From Methanobacterium sp. (GTDB lineage Archaea; Methanobacteriota; Methanobacteria; Methanobacteriales; Methanobacteriaceae): a stretch of 6,673 nucleotides of DNA. Numbering within the stretch: position 1 is the stretch's first letter; the number at the start of each line of letters is the position of its first letter. The stretch spans positions 4,946 through 11,618 of the forward strand of contig PLXT01000128.1 of assembly GCA_003151535.1 (NCBI GenBank), given 5' to 3'. The notes under the pieces were generated by a model. It had not been told where the DNA came from, did no database searches, and worked only from the letters and a program-made list of their open reading frames with translations. Shown piece after piece: positions 1 to 5,141 of the stretch. A program made the translations under genes and the position numbers.

Positions 1-89
1 CCCCATGATGTTAAAATTCCAAGGATTGTACCAAGTATAATTGCGATGACTAAACCAATTATTATAGGCATCCATTTTATTTCTACCAT
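1..89 (-). CDS. N-terminus of a small hydrophobic membrane protein (partial, DUF5518-like)
   Basis: The reverse strand reads 29 codons without a stop from an ATG at 89 and runs off the window edge. The peptide begins MVEIKWMPIIIGLVIAIILG and continues TILGILTSWG. That is a short polar start followed by a Gly/Ile/Leu-rich membrane helix (about residues 8-26) whose glycine spacing suits close helix packing. A GGTGA ribosome-binding site lies at 94-98, 4 nt before the ATG, which supports this start. The style resembles the short DUF5518-type membrane proteins common in Methanobacterium; that family assignment comes from recall of similar sequences and is uncertain because only 29 residues are visible. 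The function of that family is unknown. The 130-471 pseudogene ends only 41 bp upstream in the same direction, so this gene may once have been read from the same transcript. Confidence 0.65.
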   Translation of the reverse strand, partial: MVEIKWMPIIIGLVIAIILGTILGILTSW

Positions 90-129
90 CTTTTCACCAA
101 CTTTCAAACAATTTAATATATATTATCTT

Positions 130-471
130 TTATATTATTAAATATCTTTTTCTAAACTTTATACCAACCGGATCACTTTGATTGCGAGGGCGAGCAATTG
201 CGCGATTCTTATTTGAAGTTTTATATCCTAAAGAAACCGTATAATATGGTTTATATCCTTCGGGTATTCCTATTTTCCTGATTTTCATAAACTAAAAACT
301 TGGCAAGTCCTATCCCGCATGAACTTATATCTATAGATTCAGTTGTAAGAATAATATTTTTGTATAGCTGTACTACAATCAGTTAAGTGTATGAGGTTGT
401 ATTTTCTTTTCCTGAAATATTATAATTGTAGATGCATGGTAGAAAAGTTTAAACTCTCCTATAAATCTAAA
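130..471 (-). pseudogene. Degraded nitroreductase (C-terminal half, at least three frameshifts)
   Basis: No single long frame is open here, but three consecutive reverse-strand reading frames join into one recognisable protein. Reading from about 465 down, the first gives KLFYHASTIIIFQEKK (substrate/FMN-side strand). After a shift near 387 the second gives TDCSTAIQ. After a shift at the T-run 357-361 it continues as NIILTTESIDISSCGIGLAKF. After a shift near 265-275 the last piece is IGIPEGYKPYYTVSLGYKTS, then NKNRAIARPRN, ending at a TAA at 130-132. The D-C-x-x-A-x-Q-N-x-x-L/I-x-x-E-S segment, the G/S-S-C-x-x-G motif and the IPEGYxPYYxVxLGYK tail are typical of classical FMN-dependent nitroreductases. 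The N-terminal half (RRSxRxF FMN motif) is missing upstream; 472-538 shows only A/T-rich sequence. It is not closely similar in sequence to the neighbouring 539-1296 nitroreductase, so it is not a simple recent duplicate. Confidence 0.75.
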
Positions 472-538
472 TAATTAAATTAAAAAATTTATATTTTGGG
501 TTTAAATTCTCAATTTAGGTTTATTCAAATTTAATTTT

Positions 539-1296
539 TTATTTTAGTTCTATACTGGCAATGTACTCTGTTCCATTAGGGGCATTCATCTTGGCAGTTT
601 CATCTGATAAGATCTTAGTTTTCTTACCAAAATGTTCTGCTGAAACTTTTAAATGGTAAAGTGCTATTCCAACATCCATTTGAGGATATTTACCTACAAG
701 AAAGTTTGTGAATCCTGATTTGGATGAATAAGCATTTATAAGGTTTTCAGTGCCTGTGAAAAGCCATGGTTGTCTGTTGGCTGCTGAGGGGGCAATTCTG
801 ACTGCTTCTAGTAGTTCATCTTCATTTTTAATGTCTGTTATTTCCTTTAATTGTTTTCTTTTAAATTCTTCAATATTAGATCTATGCATTGTCTCTGGAT
901 CTTGTGGCTTTCCAAATGCCATAAAAATTATGAATTTTAAATTAGAACTGTTTAATAATTCTTTTTTTGGAGAGGGAAATGCTTGCCAACAACTTGCAAT
1001 ACCATTTCTTGAAAGGAAAAGATCCATTTGCTGTAACATGAACCCTATGTTTGTTAGGTATCCTTCTTTTGTCTCAGAAAAAATAGCGATATAATGAGGT
1101 GCCTTTTTCATCATCCTTCTTTTTACGTTATTAGGTTCTACAATTTTTATTTCGGTTTTAATATTTTTAAACATAGGTTTTAGAACCTTAAGATAATTTG
1201 AAATTTCAGAAAGCTCATTTTCATTAAGAGAATTTAAATCAAAATTTCTTATTGATTTCCTTTGAATATTGTAGAATAAAATTCATTATCTTTCAT
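539..1296 (-). pseudogene. TM1586-type nitroreductase, disrupted by a one-base frameshift near its N-terminus
   Basis: The longest open frame from an ATG is 211 residues (1174 down to 539), but the homologous reading clearly continues upstream. A GGTGA site at 1302-1306 precedes an ATG at 1296 that reads MKDNEFYSTIFK and then stops at 1249-1251. The other frame supplies the expected next residues (R)KSIRNFDLNSLNENELSEIS and runs without a stop into MFKNIKTEIK. The junction is an AAA run at 1261-1263; one extra A restores a 252-residue protein. The lost segment carries the K/R-S-x-R-x-F motif that binds FMN phosphate in nitroreductases. The rest is well preserved: NVKRRMMKKAPHYIAIFSET, a GFMLQQMDLFL helix, NGIASCWQAFPSPKK, and APSAANRQPW at about residues 128-137 of the truncated form, as in the TM1586-like family (PF14512). 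An internal start at 1174 would give a protein without the FMN arginines, probably inactive. Either recent inactivation or a sequencing error fits; sequence resembling half of the ArsR operator lies upstream. Confidence 0.8.
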
Positions 1297-1301
1297 TGTT
1301 T

Positions 1302-1306
1302 TCACC
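1302..1306 (-). promoter_or_regulatory. Ribosome-binding site GGTGA that fixes the original nitroreductase start at 1296
   Basis: The reverse strand reads GGTGA followed by 5 nt and then ATG at 1296. No comparable site precedes the internal ATG at 1174. This argues that translation was initiated at 1296 and that the downstream 211-codon frame is the remainder of a longer gene. Confidence 0.7.
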
Positions 1307-1362
1307 ATTTTAAGTTAATATTATCCTCTAATCTCATGAAAGGGAATTTCTTTTCATTAATT

Positions 1363-1374
1363 TGATAATTATCA
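1363..1374. promoter_or_regulatory. Perfect 12-bp palindrome TGATAATTATCA upstream of the nitroreductase
   Basis: TGATAATTATCA is its own reverse complement and sits 67-78 bp upstream of the nitroreductase ATG at 1296, downstream of arsR. It could be a regulator-binding site in the nitroreductase promoter. It resembles the GATAAT-rich half-sites of metal-responsive regulators, but an A/T-rich palindrome of this length can also occur by chance. Confidence 0.35.
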
Positions 1375-1385
1375 TTTTTTACAAC

Positions 1386-1400
1386 TTTCGAATTGTAGAT
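1386..1400. promoter_or_regulatory. Second ArsR operator half-site, upstream of the nitroreductase
   Basis: TTTCGAATTGTAGAT matches the right half of the arsR operator and its flank (TATCGAATTATAGAT, 1752-1766) at 13 of 15 positions. The matching left half is absent. It lies about 90 bp upstream of the nitroreductase start in the arsR-nitroreductase spacer, so the same repressor could control both genes; that regulatory role is inference. Confidence 0.5.
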
Positions 1401-1403
1401 TTT

Positions 1404-1410
1404 AAAAAAA
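1404..1410 (-). terminator. T-run terminator after arsR
   Basis: Six bases past the arsR stop codon, the reverse strand carries seven consecutive T (forward A7), preceded by another short T/A-rich stretch. Archaeal transcription commonly ends at such U-tracts without a hairpin. Confidence 0.45.
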
Positions 1411-1415
1411 TTTAT

Positions 1416-1712
1416 TTATTTTTGATGTGTCTTTAAAAGTTCTTTTGCATCGTTAACCATCACCTCATTAATCCTTGCTACTACAAATTTGCCTTTCCTT
1501 TCGGTAAAAATTAATTCTGCATTGGATAATTCTTTAAGGTTATGAGAAATTGCAGGTGCACCAATTTTTAATGATTTGGTAATATTACTGATTAAACATT
1601 CACAGCCAGTTTTGTAACTGATTTCTTGTGCTTTAACGATTTGCAGATATAATTTTAAGCGATTTGGATTGGAAAGGGCTTTGAAAACTTTTGCCATTTT
1701 TTTAATTTCCAT
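1416..1712 (-). CDS. ArsR-family winged-helix transcriptional repressor
   Basis: A 98-residue protein, the usual length for single-domain ArsR/SmtB repressors, which bind DNA as dimers and usually release it when a metal or redox signal binds. Visible landmarks are the N-terminal helix MAKVFKALSNPNRLKLYLQI (residues 6-25; the LSNPNRLKLL-type signature of the family), a CEC pair at residues 37 and 39, the helix-turn-helix ITKSLKIGAPAISHNLKELS at about 44-63 with the SHxLKEL recognition-helix motif, and a beta-wing ERKGKFVVAR at 71-80. The CxC pair sits near where ArsR-type sensors carry metal-binding cysteines (ELCVCDL), so thiol-based metal or redox sensing is plausible but unproven. No good GGTGA precedes the ATG at 1712; a start at the second ATG (residue 6) is possible. 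A perfect palindrome 29-48 bp upstream suggests autorepression. The neighbouring nitroreductase is a likely second target. Confidence 0.9.
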   Translation of the reverse strand: MEIKKMAKVFKALSNPNRLKLYLQIVKAQEISYKTGCECLISNITKSLKIGAPAISHNLKELSNAELIFTERKGKFVVARINEVMVNDAKELLKTHQK

Positions 1713-1740
1713 TTGAATTCTCTATTGATAATGTTTTACA

Positions 1741-1760
1741 AATTCGATAAGTATCGAATT
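1741..1760. promoter_or_regulatory. arsR operator: perfect 9-2-9 inverted repeat
   Basis: AATTCGATAAGTATCGAATT consists of two perfect 9-bp arms around a 2-bp centre. It lies 29-48 bp upstream of the ArsR start, where binding would block the archaeal TATA/BRE region. Size, symmetry and position fit an ArsR dimer operator. The link to this particular ArsR is inferred from position. Confidence 0.7.
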
Positions 1761-1870
1761 ATAGATACTGTGTTTGATCACATATAAAATGTTGCTAAAA
1801 TTTATAATAGGATAAATGGTTGGTTTACATTTAACATTGGACAGTTTTGGGATTATGCATATAATATATA

Positions 1871-2584
1871 CTATGATGTTTTAATTCCTGCATAAGTGGC
1901 GAATTCGAAACATTTGAAAAAGCAATCCACATCAATGAATCCTATCTCTTTCAACCAGTCACACTGTGTTGTAACCGGGAGAAGTATGTTTTCGTATTGA
2001 TCGGGTCGATTCAAATGTTCTCTCATTAACTCAGCTTTACTCTGTTTTTTACCTTCCTTCTCCAATTTTGCATGGAGTGTATCGATTATAAGTTCATTGA
2101 AAAGGGAATTCCCAAATTTAGTTGTGCTTGCGACATGTTCCATGTTTATGAATATTCCACCGGGTTTCAATATTTTAAATATTTCTTCAAACAATTCATA
2201 TTTCCGTCTGTTTTTCAAATGGTGAATTGCATATCCGCTTACCACCACTTCTGGTTTATTAATAACATTATCTTGCCAATTACTGTTTGATAGATCGGAT
2301 TGAATAATTTTCTGATTTTGGAAAGCATTCATCCGATTTTTTGCTGCATCAATCATGCTGGGAGAATAATCAAGCAATAATCCATTAGCATCAGAATACT
2401 GATTCAATATGGTATTTGCAAGTATTCCATCTCCACAACCAAGGTCAATAAAATTATTAACACATGATTGGGATTGTGAAATTAAACGGAGTAATATATC
2501 AAGTTGTTCTACTCCAAAAGGTCTAGCTTCTCTTGTTCTTGTTAAAAAATTATCAACTATTGAGGGGTTCTTCCAAGCATGCAT
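1871..2584 (-). CDS. Class I SAM-dependent methyltransferase
   Basis: A complete 237-residue Rossmann-fold methyltransferase, predicted to transfer a methyl group from S-adenosylmethionine to an unknown substrate in the cytoplasm. Motif I, FIDLGCGDG, is at residues 45-53. The motif II acidic residue is D72 in LLLDYSPSM. A post-II D97 lies in IIQSDLS. SGYAIHHL (116-123) is the motif IV region, and KILKPGGIFIN (137-147) is motif V. The 150-205 region (STTKFGNSLFNEL, then HLNRPDQYENIL) probably forms the substrate lid, and the C-terminus is GFIDVDCFFKCFEFATYAGI. It resembles UbiE/CmoA-like small-molecule or RNA methyltransferases. It lacks an obvious arsenite-methyltransferase cysteine set, so its closeness to arsR is not evidence for ArsM. 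A GGTGA at 2592-2596, 7 nt before the ATG, supports the start. It is separated from arsR by 158 bp containing the operator, so it is probably a separate transcription unit. Confidence 0.88.
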   Translation of the reverse strand: MHAWKNPSIVDNFLTRTREARPFGVEQLDILLRLISQSQSCVNNFIDLGCGDGILANTILNQYSDANGLLLDYSPSMIDAAKNRMNAFQNQKIIQSDLSNSNWQDNVINKPEVVVSGYAIHHLKNRRKYELFEEIFKILKPGGIFINMEHVASTTKFGNSLFNELIIDTLHAKLEKEGKKQSKAELMREHLNRPDQYENILLPVTTQCDWLKEIGFIDVDCFFKCFEFATYAGIKTS

Positions 2585-2596
2585 TAATTATTCACC

Positions 2597-2884
2597 TTTT
2601 TATGTTTCTTACTATTATGAACTGTTAAAGATTCTATTTTTCCTTTTCATCCGTAATGTCTATTATAAGATTTTTTTTAGTTAAATATGTCTTTTATAAT
2701 AATTTTGATTCAAGTAAGTAAATACAATAAATTTAACTATTTTCTAAAATTTTTATCAACTCTTATAGGCCTATACTCAAGAGGTTATAATCAATAATCA
2801 TAACTTCGCTTCAACTGTAATCGATTGATGAGTATATGGGGGGGGTGAGTTAGGGAGTATCCCGAGGGGAGAATTGCAGAATTG
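2597..2884. other. Gene-free stretch with a G-rich segment and a 12-bp palindrome
   Basis: I see no convincing coding sequence here. Most of it is A/T-rich upstream DNA of the methyltransferase. TATAGGCCTATA (2764-2775) is a perfect palindrome. At 2838-2867 the composition changes sharply: eight consecutive G (2838-2845), a GGGA/TCCC mini-hairpin (2853-2856 with 2860-2863) and a GGGG run. A short tandem AGAATTG-C-AGAATTG follows. No function can be assigned. Confidence 0.5.
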
Positions 2885-2901
2885 TATCAACAATGTTGAT
2901 A
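2885..2901. promoter_or_regulatory. 17-bp palindrome TATCAACAATGTTGATA
   Basis: Two perfect 8-bp arms flank a single central A. The site lies about 27 bp before the TATA-like GATATATAA core (2928-2936) of the adjoining repeat copy, a position suitable for a regulator acting on that putative promoter. A weaker relative (TATCACTTTGTTGATA) occurs at 6604-6619, after the second repeat copy. The role as an operator is inferred. Confidence 0.4.
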
Positions 2902-2902
2902 T

Positions 2903-3023
2903 GTTTCGTCATAGACATCATATTAACGATATATAAGGTTAATAACGAGTCAAATTAACATATAATCTAAATTTTAACTTTACAAATAGTAAATAGGGTA
3001 CCATTAATAAGTCAATAATTTAA
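2903..3023 (+). repeat. Interspersed ~120-bp repeat, copy 1
   Basis: This segment aligns with 6388-6506 in the same orientation, about three quarters identical by eye with small gaps. Shared blocks are TTCGT-ATAG, GATATATAA (2928-2936), GAGT-CAA, the exact 14-mer AACATATAATCTAA (2957-2970), ATTTTAA and GTAAAT. It has no coding pattern. The conserved GATATATAA is a good archaeal TATA-box candidate, so the repeat may be a duplicated promoter or small-RNA unit, or a small mobile (MITE-like) element. Confidence 0.55.
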
Positions 3024-3125
3024 GAGAATTTCTGTAAAATCTTTTTAAAAATAATTTTATACTTATTTTATTTTAGACGTCCAAAAATTCACTACTGGCA
3101 TTTTAGTGATTCCTAAATAATTATA

Positions 3126-3273
3126 CTAGTTAAAGAAACGTAACTTCAAAAAATCAACATAATATCTATAATCGTTTATAAATTGTTCTTTATTCCGTAT
3201 AATAGCACTATAAATGTTCTTTAATTAAACTGCACATATCATCCAATTCATCGAAATCTAGTTTTAAAATCAT
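3126..3273 (-). pseudogene. Eroded gene for a small (~49-residue) acidic protein, one frameshift
   Basis: From an ATG at 3273 the reverse strand reads MILKLDFDELDDMCSLIKE and then stops two codons later (HL*). In the next frame the same sequence continues NIYSAIIRNKEQFINDYRYY, then VDFLKLRFFN, and stops at 3126-3128. The two parts have a consistent amphipathic, Asp/Glu/Lys-rich composition, and a single extra base near 3213-3222 would join them into one protein of about 49 residues. This suggests a small gene broken by a one-base deletion. I do not recognise the family. No GGTGA precedes the ATG. It is divergent from the MFS gene, with 54 bp between the starts. Alternatively only the first frame is translated, or the similarity to coding sequence is accidental. 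Confidence 0.45.
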
Positions 3274-3327
3274 AATTTTGACTTATTATTTTTAGGAATA
3301 TGTAAGTATTATGTATTTTAAATTACA

Positions 3328-4755
3328 ATGGGAACTATTATGTCTGAAATTACTTATAACAGTACTGAAAATGAGGGAATAAAACGGGTTGCCCTGCTTG
3401 TTGCTTGCTTAGCATCCTTTTTTACACCATTTATGGGTACCTCAGTTAATATTGCTCTACCTACTATTGGGGCTAACTTTGGTGCTGATGCCATTATCCT
3501 TAACTGGGTTATGTATGGATTTATTTTAACAGCAGCTATACTCAGTGTTCCTTTCGGTAGGGTGTGTGATATTCACGGTAGGAAAAAAATTTTTACTTAT
3601 GGTATCATAATTTTTACCGTTGGTTCGTTGCTTTGTTCTCTGGCGCCATCAGCTATAACTTTGATTGTATTTCGGGTTATTCAGGGTATTGGTACTGCTA
3701 TGATTTTCGTTACTGCTCTGGCTATTATTACTTCAGTTTTTCCTCCGAAGGAAAGGGGAAGGGCTATTGGAATCAATGTTGCGGCTGTATATGTAGGAAT
3801 GTCATTAGGCCCTTTTTTAGGTGGTTTAATTACTCAGTATTTGGGTTGGAGAAGTTTATTCGCCCTTATGGTTCCTTTTGGGATATTAGTTGTTCTACTT
3901 GTATTTTGGAAACTGAAAGCAGAATGGATCGAATGCCAAGGTGAAAAATTCGACTTAGTTGGATCTGTATTATACAGTATTGGATTGCTCTTTATTATGT
4001 ATGGGTTTTCAGACCTCAACAATCTACTGGGAGTTGTGCTGTTAATTCTGGGAATAATTGGCATGTTTATTTTCTTACGCTGGGAACTTAAGGTAGAAAG
4101 TCCGGTGTTCAATGTGAGATTGTTTAGTCAAAACATCACCTTCACCCTTTCCAGTTTGGCTGCCTTAATTAATTACAGTGCCACATTCGCTGTTGCATTA
4201 CTTTTAAGCTATTATCTCCAGTATATTAAAGGGTTAGATCCACTATCCTCAGGTTTGATTCTTGTGGCCCAGCCCATTATAATGGTTATTGTGGCGCCTC
4301 TGGCCGGCCGTATGTCAGACCAGTATGATGCTAGAATTCTTGCCACTATGGGCATGGCTATAGTCACTCTGGGACTTTTCAGCTTTATATTCTTGAGCAA
4401 TAACACAGCTATTTTATCCATCATAATAAGTTTGGCCGTGCTGGGATTGGGATTTGGTCTCTTTTCATCCCCTAACACAAATGTCATAATGGGGTCTGTC
4501 CAGAAGAAGTTATATGGAGTGGCTTCAGCTACTGTGAGCACCATGCGACTCGTCGGTCAGACCATGAGTATGGGAATTGCCACCCTTATATTTGCTCTCT
4601 TAATCGGCCGAGTACAAATAACATCTGAAGTCTATCCCAACCTACTATCAAGCATCCATTTATGCTTTATTATTTTCACTACTATTTGTTTAGTGGGAAT
4701 CTACGCCTCATGGAAGAGGGGAAATGGGCGGAGTTATCAGGAAGAAATGGGTTGA
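3328..4755 (+). CDS. MFS drug-efflux transporter, DHA2 (14-TM) type
   Basis: A complete 475-residue inner-membrane protein, the usual size for proton-driven DHA2 exporters. After a short polar N-terminus, TM1 is VALLVACLASFFTPF (21-35) with the typical VNIALPTI (40-47) and the LNWVMYGFILTAA stretch (58-70). Motif A in loop 2-3 is GRVCDIHGRKK (77-87). Motif B is RVIQGIG with the key Arg116. Motif C, the antiporter signature, is GMSLGPFLGG in TM5 (157-166), followed by the WRSLF element. A second motif-A-like loop, GRMSDQYDAR, lies at 327-336 in the C-terminal half. The extra central helices (about 211-250) fit the 14-TM arrangement. Substrate cannot be read from sequence; hydrophobic toxicants or drugs are typical. 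No GGTGA precedes the ATG at 3328; ATG 3340 (MSEITYN), with GGGA 6 nt before it, is an equally possible start. It stands alone on the plus strand. Confidence 0.92.
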   Translation: MGTIMSEITYNSTENEGIKRVALLVACLASFFTPFMGTSVNIALPTIGANFGADAIILNWVMYGFILTAAILSVPFGRVCDIHGRKKIFTYGIIIFTVGSLLCSLAPSAITLIVFRVIQGIGTAMIFVTALAIITSVFPPKERGRAIGINVAAVYVGMSLGPFLGGLITQYLGWRSLFALMVPFGILVVLLVFWKLKAEWIECQGEKFDLVGSVLYSIGLLFIMYGFSDLNNLLGVVLLILGIIGMFIFLRWELKVESPVFNVRLFSQNITFTLSSLAALINYSATFAVALLLSYYLQYIKGLDPLSSGLILVAQPIIMVIVAPLAGRMSDQYDARILATMGMAIVTLGLFSFIFLSNNTAILSIIISLAVLGLGFGLFSSPNTNVIMGSVQKKLYGVASATVSTMRLVGQTMSMGIATLIFALLIGRVQITSEVYPNLLSSIHLCFIIFTTICLVGIYASWKRGNGRSYQEEMG

Positions 4756-4850
4756 ATCATGTATGCAGTCAAAATATTTTTATAATTGGTAAGTATCCAC
4801 TAATTAATTATTTATTTTACCGATTATCCAAAATTTTACTGCTATTTTTA

Positions 4851-4870
4851 ATTTATAGTTAAGAACGTAA
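4851..4870 (+). repeat. 20-bp element, copy 1 (exact match at 6650-6669)
   Basis: ATTTATAGTTAAGAACGTAA occurs twice, exactly, in the same orientation, 1.8 kb apart. An exact 20-mer is not expected by chance in a window of this size. The TTTATAG core could be a TATA box, which would place a start site near 4880, shortly before the structured element at 4899-4958. Alternatively, on the other strand it could be the end of related genes (in-frame LRS-stop). Confidence 0.75.
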
Positions 4871-4898
4871 ATTTATTAAACTTGTTGAATCTATATGC

Positions 4899-4958
4899 GT
4901 CCAATTAATATCTTGTATTTAACCCGCTTAAAACCACTTTTTCGTGGTTTAATTGGAC
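4899..4958 (+). ncRNA. Candidate structured RNA: compact three-way-junction element
   Basis: A perfect outer inverted repeat, GTCCAATTAA (4899-4908) with TTAATTGGAC (4949-4958), encloses two further hairpins. One is TTTAA-CCCGC-TTAAA (4918-4932) and the other AAACCAC-TTTTTC-GTGGTTT (4931-4950). With the end bases shared out, they form an 8-bp closing stem and two short arms, that is, a three-way junction of about 60 nt. It lies 28 bp after the repeated 20-mer, whose TATA-like core would place transcription start at about 4880. An alternative reading is a 24-codon open frame from ATG 4895 to a stop at 4967 (MRPINILYLTRLKPLFRGLI, then GQVV), basic and amphipathic, but without a ribosome-binding site. 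A regulator-binding DNA palindrome is also possible. I know of no matching RNA family. Confidence 0.3.
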
Positions 4959-5131
4959 AAGTAGTGTAAAACTTTTGGTACTTCACTATAAATGATTGAA
5001 AATAACATAAATGTAAGTTTAATTAAAAATTTACTCTTTTCTTTTCAATATTTATTAAGATGTAATTATCAGTTATTGAGAGAAAAAAATAAGTTAAATT
5101 GGTTATAACTTGTAGTATGTATTACCAAATA

Positions 5132-5136
5132 GGTGA
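5132..5136 (+). promoter_or_regulatory. GGTGA ribosome-binding site deciding a TTG start
   Basis: GGTGA is followed by 5 nt and then TTG at 5142. A GTG at 5133 lies inside this site and would leave the gene without any ribosome-binding site, so TTG 5142 is the better start. Confidence 0.65.
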
Positions 5137-5141
5137 GAGAA

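Larger units (their letters stand above)
4756..5141. other. Gene-poor spacer between the MFS gene and the small membrane gene
   Basis: An A/T-rich spacer of 386 bp without a conventional gene. It starts with a T-rich stretch (4774-4783) that could end MFS transcription. It contains the 20-bp repeat at 4851-4870, the inverted-repeat structure at 4899-4958, and a TATA-like TTATAACT at about 5103-5110 that could serve the 5142 gene. Confidence 0.6.

Noticed and set aside
750..1094. 114-codon plus-strand open frame
   Set aside because: It is entirely antisense to the nitroreductase, has an unnatural Ser/Cys/Phe-rich composition and no ribosome-binding site. It mirrors the codon pattern of the real gene.
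1255..1270. Programmed ribosomal frameshift in the nitroreductase
   Set aside because: The site (TTC AAA GGA) is not a canonical slippery heptamer, there is no obvious stimulatory structure, and nitroreductases are not known to use recoding.
1871..2584. Arsenite methyltransferase (ArsM) because of the neighbouring arsR
   Set aside because: The characteristic ArsM cysteines and motifs are not seen, and the gene is separated from arsR by the operator region.
2072..2684. Plus-strand open frames opposite the methyltransferase
   Set aside because: They are antisense to clear methyltransferase motifs and have Phe/Tyr/Ile-rich composition without initiation signals.
2820..2930. Short open frames around the G-rich segment (minus MMSMTKHINIVDTILQFSPR..., plus LQNCINNVDMF...)
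   Set aside because: They are only 20-36 codons, with no ribosome-binding site where needed and no family resemblance. The palindrome alone explains part of the pattern.
3089..3109. Inverted repeat TCACTA...TAGTGA
   Set aside because: With only 6-bp arms and a 9-nt loop it is too weak to call in A/T-rich DNA.
4212..4544. 110-codon minus-strand open frame, and the other frames within the MFS gene (3633-3944, 3834-4112)
   Set aside because: The MFS frame has full-length family motifs throughout. These frames lie inside it, lack starts with ribosome-binding sites and resemble no protein type.
4662..4862. 66-codon plus-strand frame overlapping the MFS 3' end
   Set aside because: It is out of frame with the MFS gene and extends into A/T-rich spacer; there is no start signal.
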